This document shows, in pieces, positions 1 to 4,785 of a stretch of DNA of 6,199 bases; positions within the stretch are counted from its first letter, which is position 1; every line of letters begins with the position of its first letter. The notes under the pieces were generated by a model. It had not been told where the DNA came from. It ran no database searches and saw only the letters and a list, made by a program, of their open reading frames with translations. The stretch is from CAYIFC01 sp964362645 (lineage in GTDB: Bacteria > Patescibacteriota > Minisyncoccia > Phycocordibacterales > JACOZG01), in assembly GCA_964362645.1 (NCBI GenBank), contig CAYIFC010000036.1, forward strand, positions 1-6,199. Direction: 5' to 3'. Position numbers and translations under genes: made by a program.

Positions 1-62
1 TTATGGACATCTACCCATTTTAGGGAAAACCGCCATATGTGTGTGCACATTACCGTGACACC

Positions 63-91
63 TTGACACGGAAGATAGGGTGTACTATACT
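63..91 (+). promoter_or_regulatory. Sigma70-type promoter of the small upstream unit
   Basis: The -35 hexamer TTGACA at 63-68 matches consensus fully. It is followed by a 17-bp spacer and the -10 hexamer TATACT at 86-91, which matches five of six positions. Transcription is predicted to start near base 98. The only features downstream before a strong terminator at 296-334 are two hairpins and a 38-codon ORF, so this promoter appears dedicated to that short unit, unless read-through feeds the GH57 operon. The call rests on sequence match alone. Confidence 0.75.
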
Positions 92-101
92 GTGGACAGA
101 T

Positions 102-121
102 ATTGGCTCGTGTGAGCCAAT
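102..121 (+). other. Hairpin at the 5' end of the small transcript
   Basis: ATTGGCTC at 102-109 and GAGCCAAT at 114-121 form a perfect 8-bp inverted repeat around a GTGT loop. It would begin about five nucleotides after the predicted transcription start at 98. A hairpin so close to a 5' end commonly protects an RNA from decay, but it could also be a protein-binding operator just downstream of the promoter. There is no U-tract after it, so it is not a terminator. Confidence 0.6.
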
Positions 122-159
122 TGAGGAAGCAGTGTTTCTGGCATGAAAGGGTCAGGGAA

Positions 160-276
160 ATGGATTCCGAAAAAAGGACTTTTGGGGATCTGGTAGTGAA
201 TGTGGTCAAGGTGCTTCTTTTGGTGGTGGGTTTGTCGTTGGTTTTTTACCACCAATGGCATTACCCAATGATGTAA
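160..276 (+). CDS. Putative 38-residue single-pass membrane peptide
   Basis: I do not recognise a family. The ORF begins with ATG at 160 and ends with TAA at 274-276. AAGGG at 147-151 lies 8 nt upstream and is a reasonable Shine-Dalgarno site; a second AGGG at 154-157 is too close to serve this start. The product starts with a short charged segment (D2, E4, K5, R6, D10). A run of about 20 hydrophobic residues follows, roughly 11-30 and rich in Val and Leu, with one lysine at 17. It ends with an aromatic and histidine-containing tail (Y30, H31, W33, H34, Y35). This is the pattern of a single transmembrane helix with a short tail. The ORF sits between its own promoter (63-91) and its own terminator (296-334), which supports a real gene. 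However, a 38-codon ORF can arise by chance, and the transcript could instead be a structured RNA or leader. In-frame GTG (112) and TTG (103, 121) starts upstream are possible but lack a better ribosome site. Confidence 0.45.
   Translation: MDSEKRTFGDLVVNVVKVLLLVVGLSLVFYHQWHYPMM
220..255 (+). other. Internal hairpin overlapping the small ORF's 3' part
   Basis: TTGGTGGT at 220-227 pairs perfectly with ACCACCAA at 248-255. In RNA the stem can grow inwards by three G-U pairs (228-230 with 245-247), giving about 11 bp around a 14-nt loop. It lies inside the 38-codon ORF, in codons for the hydrophobic segment and the tail, so it may be a by-product of GTG/TTG-rich membrane-helix codons. Together with the 5' hairpin and the terminator it would make the short transcript highly structured, which keeps an RNA-gene or leader interpretation open. 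Confidence 0.35.
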
Positions 277-295
277 TCTTTTATCGATCTTATAC

Positions 296-334
296 ACAGC
301 GCTTAGGCCTAAGGCCCAAGCGCTGTAATTTTTT
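296..334 (+). terminator. Intrinsic (rho-independent) terminator
   Basis: Arms at 296-309 (ACAGCGCTTAGGCC) and 313-326 (GGCCCAAGCGCTGT) form a 14-bp stem with one A-C mismatch and a TAA loop. The stem is followed by AATTTTTT at 327-334. A GC-rich stem plus U-tract is the classic intrinsic terminator in the + direction. It ends the small transcript starting near 98, about 235 nt long. It lies only 18 bp before the GH57 start codon, so it could also act as an attenuator on read-through into that operon. Confidence 0.85.
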
Positions 335-337
335 GCC

Positions 338-346
338 TGCTATAAT
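338..346 (+). promoter_or_regulatory. Extended -10 promoter for a leaderless GH57 operon
   Basis: TG at 338-339, one base, then TATAAT at 341-346 is a full-consensus extended -10 element. No convincing -35 hexamer is seen at the usual distance, where the bases belong to the terminator stem; extended -10 promoters can do without one. With the last T of the hexamer at -7, the transcription start falls on base 353, exactly the G of the GTG start codon. The terminator's U-tract ends four bases before this element, so the two signals are packed back to back. Confidence 0.65.
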
Positions 347-352
347 TAGGCC

Positions 353-1588
353 GTGCCTTCGGTCTGCTTTTATTTTCAAGTTCACCAACCTTACCGCGTT
401 AAGCGTTATCGCATCTTCGATATCGGCAAGGATCGGCAATATTTTAATGACGAGTCAGAAACAGATTTAAACAACGGCCGAATTCTGCGCAAGGTGGCGA
501 ACAAATGTTATCTGCCAACTAGCAAACTTTTATTAGACTTGTTGAATCGTCATCCCGAGTTCCGCGCCAGCTTCTCTTTTTCCGGCGTAGTGCTCGAGCA
601 ACTTGAACGCTTCTCACCGGAAACGATCGATGCTTTCCGCCGCTTGATCGACACCGGCCGAGTTGCCGTACTCGGCGAAACTTATCACCATTCTCTCTCT
701 TTTTTCTACTCCCTCACCGAGTTTGAAAGACAAGTAGAGCTCCACCGAAATAAAGTATATGAACTCTTTGGTGTCACTCCCACAGTCTTTCGCAATACCG
801 AGCTGGCCTACAACAACAATCTCGCCCTCTGGGCCGAGGGTGCCGGTTACAAGGGGATCGTGGCCGAAGGCTGGGATCCAGTGCTCGGTTGGCGGAGCCC
901 TAACTTTCTTTATTCGCCGACTGGTACGAGCAAAATAAAATTGCTGCTTAAAAATTATCGTCTGTCCGACGACATCGCCTTCCGCTTCTCCGAGCAATCG
1001 TGGAAGGAATGGCCGCTTAATGCCGACAAATTTGCCGGCTGGGTCTCATGTGCTAATGGCAACGGCCAACTCATTAATCTCTTCATGGATTACGAAACAT
1101 TCGGCGAGCACCAGTGGGAGTCGACTGGCATTTTTAACTTCCTCAACCATTTACCGGGTGAAATTTTAAAGCATCCCGATAATAATTTCGTCACTGTCGA
1201 AGAAGCCGTGGCCGCCTACCGGCCGCTCGGCGAGATCGATGTTCCGCGGGTCATAACTTGGGCCGACACTGAGCGCGATCTCTCGGCTTGGTTGGGTAAC
1301 GAACTACAGACCTCCGCCATCCGCTTTCTCTACGATCTTGAGCCGCTCATCATGGCCAGTGGCGACGACACGGTCCTCGACGACTGGCGTAAACTCCAAA
1401 CATCCGACCACTTCTACTATATGTGTACCAAATGGTTTGCCGATGGTGATGTGCATGCTTACTTCAATCCTTACGCCTCCCCCTACGATGCCTTCATTTC
1501 TTTTATGAACGCGGCTAGCGACTTGCGTTTGCGTCTCGACGAAGATGCGGCTACACCAAAGTTAAAAATTAGCTCGGTTCATGTCTAG
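353..1588 (+). CDS. Glycoside hydrolase family 57 (alpha-amylase type)
   Basis: Retaining alpha-glucan hydrolase, predicted to cut internal alpha-1,4 bonds of glycogen, starch or maltodextrin. All five GH57 motifs are visible in the 411 residues: QVHQP (9-13), GETYHH (108-113), RNTEL (147-151) with the probable nucleophile Glu150, MDYETFGEH (245-253) with the probable acid/base Asp246, and DLSAWLGN (309-316). The barrel-region stretch around 195-230 resembles the short archaeal and bacterial alpha-amylase subgroup rather than branching enzymes or 4-alpha-glucanotransferases, which are usually longer. No signal peptide is present, so it should act in the cytoplasm. The start must be GTG at 353: an in-frame TAG at 347-349 blocks anything upstream, and the N-terminus matches the family start directly before QVHQP. 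No ribosome site is present, and the extended -10 at 338-346 points to a leaderless mRNA. The gene overlaps the GH15 gene by 8 nt, so the two are probably co-translated. The family is certain; the exact substrate is inferred. Confidence 0.93.
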   Translation: MPSVCFYFQVHQPYRVKRYRIFDIGKDRQYFNDESETDLNNGRILRKVANKCYLPTSKLLLDLLNRHPEFRASFSFSGVVLEQLERFSPETIDAFRRLIDTGRVAVLGETYHHSLSFFYSLTEFERQVELHRNKVYELFGVTPTVFRNTELAYNNNLALWAEGAGYKGIVAEGWDPVLGWRSPNFLYSPTGTSKIKLLLKNYRLSDDIAFRFSEQSWKEWPLNADKFAGWVSCANGNGQLINLFMDYETFGEHQWESTGIFNFLNHLPGEILKHPDNNFVTVEEAVAAYRPLGEIDVPRVITWADTERDLSAWLGNELQTSAIRFLYDLEPLIMASGDDTVLDDWRKLQTSDHFYYMCTKWFADGDVHAYFNPYASPYDAFISFMNAASDLRLRLDEDAATPKLKISSVHV

Positions 1589-3566
1589 ATCACTAAGTCT
1601 TGGTAATGGTACTTTGCTGGTTAATATTGATAACGCCGCGCGGGTGCGCGATCTCTATTATCCTCACGTTGGTTCGGAGAATCACATCGGTGGCCATCAC
1701 ATGCACCAGGTCGGCGTTTTCGTTGATGGTAAACTGTCGTGGTTGGGCGACGCCGGTTGGGAGATAAGTGTAAAGAGCGAGGACGACGTAATGGCTGGCA
1801 AGATCAGCGCGCGCCATGTGGCTTTGGGTGTTTCTCTCTTTTTTACTGATCTGGTTTATAACGAAAAGAACATTTTTATCCGCAAAGTGCTCATCAAGAA
1901 TCTGTCTGCCGATCGTTCGCGCTCGATCAAGGTTTTCTTTCATCATCAGTTTGAACTTTATGAATCACACACCGCTCATACCGCATATTTTGATCCTGAA
2001 ACAATTACAATCGTTCACTATCGTAATCAGCGAGCTTTTTTAATCTGCGCCGAGTTGGAAGGTCGACGTTTCGATGATTACTCGACTGGCGTTTTTGGCT
2101 CGGAGGGTAAGGAGGGGACGCACCGTGACGCCGAGGATGGCATTTTGGCTAAAAACAATATCGAGCACGGCCAGGCCGATTCGGTAATTGGTTTAGCGTC
2201 CGACTTTGCGCCGTTGGAAGAAAAGATTCTTTACTACTGGTTGACGGTCGGTACTTCAATCAAAGAAGTTAAAGAACTTAATCGCTATGTCGAAGAAGTT
2301 GGTCCTGGTCATATTGTCGAAACCACGCGTAACTTTTGGCGCGCTTGGGTTACGCGTCGCAACTTTAGTTTCCACGGTTTGTCGGCTCAAGTGGTTAGTT
2401 TGTTTAATAAGTCTCTCCTTGTAATGCGAGCTCACGCTGGGTCGAATGGGGCCATTATTGCCTCCAGTGACTCCGACATCATGCAGAATAATAAAGATAA
2501 TTATGATTATGTTTGGCCGCGCGATGCCGCCTTTACCGCCTTGGCTTTGAGTCAGGCTGGTGACGCCGGCGTGGCTCGTTTATTCTTTTCTTTTTGCACC
2601 CAACTCATTTCGGAGAAGGGATACTTTATGCACAAGTACAGTCCCGATGGTTCGCTTGGCAGCTCTTGGCATCCATGGGTTCGTGACGGCGAGATTGCTC
2701 TACCAATCCAAGAAGACGGGACGGCGCTTATCATCTATACTCTTTGGCGATATTATCAAATATCAAAAGATCTAGAATTTATTGAATCGATTTATAACTC
2801 GCTTATCAAGCGCGCGGCCGACTTTATGGTTACTTACCGCGATGAGGCAACTGGTTTACCTAAAGCCAGTTACGATCTGTGGGAAGAAAAATTTGGTATC
2901 CATACTTTTACTGCCACGAGCGTCCACGCCGGCTTAATTGCTGCCGCCGATTTTGCTCGTTTGCTTGGCAAGGTTAAGTCGGAAGGAATTTATCGGAAGG
3001 CGGCTGAAGAGATCCGGGTTGCGATTGTTTCTCATCTTTATGATGAAACGCGCGGCGTTTTCTATAAATGCATGTTCCCCAATAAGAATGGCGAAGTTCG
3101 TTACGACACCACGATCGACATCTCGAGCGTTTACGGGGTCTATGCTTTTGGTGTTTTGCCAGCCGATGATGAGCGTGTTCGGCGGGCGTTTGATTTGACC
3201 CTGCGGAGTCTAAAAAGTGGACCGGTCGCCGGGTTGGCGCGCTACAACAATGATCGCTATCGTCGCGCGACCGCACTTTACCCCGGTAATCCATGGTTTA
3301 TATCTAGTTTATGGGCGGCGCAATATCAGATTAAATTGGCGCAGAAAGAAGCGGATCTGCTTCCGGTTAAAGAATGCTTAGAGTGGTGCGTGCGTTATGC
3401 CAGTGCCTCTGGTATCTTATCAGAGCAGATTGATCCGGTGACGGGTGCACCAATCTCCGTCGCCCCGTTGGTCTGGAGTCATGCCGAGTTTGTGCGGACA
3501 GTGGTGGAGTATCTCGACAAACTTGAAGTCTTTGGCGTCTGCCGAGCTTGTAACCCAGTCTACTAA
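1581..3566 (+). CDS. Glycoside hydrolase family 15 (glucoamylase type)
   Basis: Inverting exo-glucosidase, expected to release beta-D-glucose from non-reducing ends of alpha-glucans. The 661 residues show the prokaryotic two-domain layout. A beta-sandwich domain spans about 1-250 and begins with the typical LGNG...RDLYYPHVG...ENH sequence. An alpha/alpha-barrel spans about 270-650. Key sites are WPRD (312-315) in the substrate pocket, QEDG (377-380), YDLWEE (431-436) with the probable general acid Glu435, SEQ (614-616) with the probable general base Glu615, and PLVWSHAEF (629-637). No signal peptide is seen, so the enzyme is likely cytoplasmic and a partner of the GH57 enzyme. GH57 would make shorter chains and this enzyme would yield glucose. 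The ATG at 1581 overlaps the GH57 stop by 8 nt and has no clear ribosome site, so translation probably depends on coupling. GH15 also contains trehalases, isomaltose glucohydrolases and dextran-acting enzymes, so the bond specificity is not proven. Confidence 0.92.
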   Translation: MSRSLSLGNGTLLVNIDNAARVRDLYYPHVGSENHIGGHHMHQVGVFVDGKLSWLGDAGWEISVKSEDDVMAGKISARHVALGVSLFFTDLVYNEKNIFIRKVLIKNLSADRSRSIKVFFHHQFELYESHTAHTAYFDPETITIVHYRNQRAFLICAELEGRRFDDYSTGVFGSEGKEGTHRDAEDGILAKNNIEHGQADSVIGLASDFAPLEEKILYYWLTVGTSIKEVKELNRYVEEVGPGHIVETTRNFWRAWVTRRNFSFHGLSAQVVSLFNKSLLVMRAHAGSNGAIIASSDSDIMQNNKDNYDYVWPRDAAFTALALSQAGDAGVARLFFSFCTQLISEKGYFMHKYSPDGSLGSSWHPWVRDGEIALPIQEDGTALIIYTLWRYYQISKDLEFIESIYNSLIKRAADFMVTYRDEATGLPKASYDLWEEKFGIHTFTATSVHAGLIAAADFARLLGKVKSEGIYRKAAEEIRVAIVSHLYDETRGVFYKCMFPNKNGEVRYDTTIDISSVYGVYAFGVLPADDERVRRAFDLTLRSLKSGPVAGLARYNNDRYRRATALYPGNPWFISSLWAAQYQIKLAQKEADLLPVKECLEWCVRYASASGILSEQIDPVTGAPISVAPLVWSHAEFVRTVVEYLDKLEVFGVCRACNPVY

Positions 3567-4785
3567 TATTATTTTCTCAATCGACAAAACTATCCCCGGC
3601 GGCTTAGGTCGTGCGGGGCGAATCAATACACCGCACGGAGTCATCAAGACGCCGGCGTTTGTGCCGGTGGCCACGCAAGCCACCGTTAAATCAGTACCGC
3701 CAGAATATTTGGCGCAACTTAAGGCAGAAGTAATATTGGCGAACACTTATCATCTGTATCTTGAACCAGGCTCGGAGCTCGTAGCGCGTGCCGGTGGCTT
3801 CGCTAAATTTATGGATTGGTCTGGTCCCACGATGACGGACTCCGGTGGCTTCCAGGTCTTCTCGCTTGGTGCGGCATTTGAGCAGGGTTTGTCGAAGATT
3901 ACAAAAAATATAGACGAAAAAATTAGCGCTTCCCCAACTGAGCCAAAATCGTCATTAGTAAAAATAGATAATGATGGTGTGACCTTCCGCTCGCATCGTG
4001 ATGGCTCCGAGCATCGCTTTACGCCGGAGAAGTCGATGAGTATTCAGCATGATCTCGGTGCCGACATTATTTTTGCCTTTGATGAGTGTTTGTCGCCCGC
4101 GGCGACGCTGGAGTATCAACGTGAGGCTTTGGCGCGGACGCACGCCTGGGCCGACCGTTCACTCAATGAGCATAAAAGATTGGGCGGCGGACAATATCTC
4201 TTCGGGATCGTCCAAGGCGGCAATGAACGCGGCCTGCGCGAAGAAAGTGCGAAAGCAATTAGCGAAATAAATCTTGCCCGAACCGACGGTAGTCGGGGCG
4301 GGTTTGATGGTTTCGGCATCGGCGGCACGTTCCAAAAGAATGACATTGAAGGGCCGGTTAGCTGGGTTAACAGTATTTTGTCGGCAGATAAACCGCGCCA
4401 TCTTTTGGGGATCGGCGAGCCGGAAAATATTTTGGCCGGTATCGCGGCCGGGGCCGACACCTTCGACTGTGTGCTCCCTACGCGCTTGGCGCGTCACGGT
4501 ACACTCTATACCAAACATGGCAAGATCAATATTTTAAATGCGCGCTTTCGCGACGACCTCACTCCGCCGGAGACCGGCTGTACGTGCCCTACTTGCACAC
4601 GTTTTAGCTCGGCGTATCTCTCGCATCTCTTCCGCGCTGGCGAGATGCTCGCCGCTACTCTCGCCGCTATCCATAATCTCTATTTTTTCATCAACCTCAC
4701 CGCCACTGCCCGCCAAGCGATTCTTGACGGCAACTTTATGGATTGGAAGAATGAGTTTTTAAATAACTATGGCAAAAATATTTAA
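3523..4785 (+). CDS. tgt: tRNA-guanine transglycosylase
   Basis: Exchanges guanine at the wobble position (G34) of GUN-anticodon tRNAs for a queuosine precursor, preQ1 in most bacteria. Numbered from TTG 3523 (420 residues), these features are present: TDSGGFQ (105-111) with the general base Asp106, FDEC (186-189), GIVQGG (228-233), FDCVLPTR (314-321) with the nucleophile Asp315, and zinc ligands Cys353, Cys355, Cys358 and His384. The catalytic set is complete. It is longer than E. coli Tgt (about 375) because of an extra loop after FQVFSLG (117-151) and another before GFDGFGIGG (about 250-259). The preQ1-contact loop reads GGTFQKND instead of the usual GGLAVGE. The start is uncertain. The family domain begins near 3574, after the GH15 stop, and no ATG lies near it. 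In-frame options are GTG 3445, ATG 3481, TTG 3523 and TTG 3532. I prefer TTG 3523, which has GGAG 13 nt upstream and needs a 44-nt overlap with GH15. uvrB starts 17 nt before the stop. Confidence 0.93.
   Translation: MKSLASAELVTQSTNIIFSIDKTIPGGLGRAGRINTPHGVIKTPAFVPVATQATVKSVPPEYLAQLKAEVILANTYHLYLEPGSELVARAGGFAKFMDWSGPTMTDSGGFQVFSLGAAFEQGLSKITKNIDEKISASPTEPKSSLVKIDNDGVTFRSHRDGSEHRFTPEKSMSIQHDLGADIIFAFDECLSPAATLEYQREALARTHAWADRSLNEHKRLGGGQYLFGIVQGGNERGLREESAKAISEINLARTDGSRGGFDGFGIGGTFQKNDIEGPVSWVNSILSADKPRHLLGIGEPENILAGIAAGADTFDCVLPTRLARHGTLYTKHGKINILNARFRDDLTPPETGCTCPTCTRFSSAYLSHLFRAGEMLAATLAAIHNLYFFINLTATARQAILDGNFMDWKNEFLNNYGKNI

Noticed and set aside
37..50. Inverted repeat ATGTG-N4-CACAT upstream of the first promoter, a possible operator
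   Set aside because: The arms are only 5 bp and belong to a low-complexity GT/CA stretch, so this is expected by chance. Its position about 12 bp before the -35 is the only support.
1..62. Possible end of an upstream gene (in-frame TAG at 21-23) or start of a minus-strand gene (CAT at 8-10)
   Set aside because: Only a few codons are visible, there is no ribosome site on the minus strand (only a GGGTAG-like stretch), and nothing recognisable is encoded.
143..196. Alternative 17-codon ORF starting at ATG 143
   Set aside because: It is very short, with no well-spaced ribosome site (GAGG at 123-126 is 16 nt away), and it ends within the better-supported 38-codon ORF.
85..297. 70-codon minus-strand reading frame opposite the small unit
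   Set aside because: It runs antisense through the promoter -10 and the hairpins, has a histidine-rich composition from the complement of GTG/TTG repeats, and has no promoter or ribosome site of its own.
255..470. 71-codon plus-strand reading frame crossing into GH57
   Set aside because: It reads through the intrinsic terminator and the GH57 promoter and overlaps the certain GH57 frame. It has no family resemblance.
614..997. Minus-strand reading frame of 127 codons opposite GH57, and similar antisense frames opposite GH15, tgt and uvrB
   Set aside because: They lie wholly opposite genes with clear family motifs, lack ribosome sites, and give proteins with no recognisable domain.
4700..4785. 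LexA-type SOS operator ahead of uvrB
   Set aside because: No CTGT-N8-ACAG or similar palindrome is present near the uvrB start.
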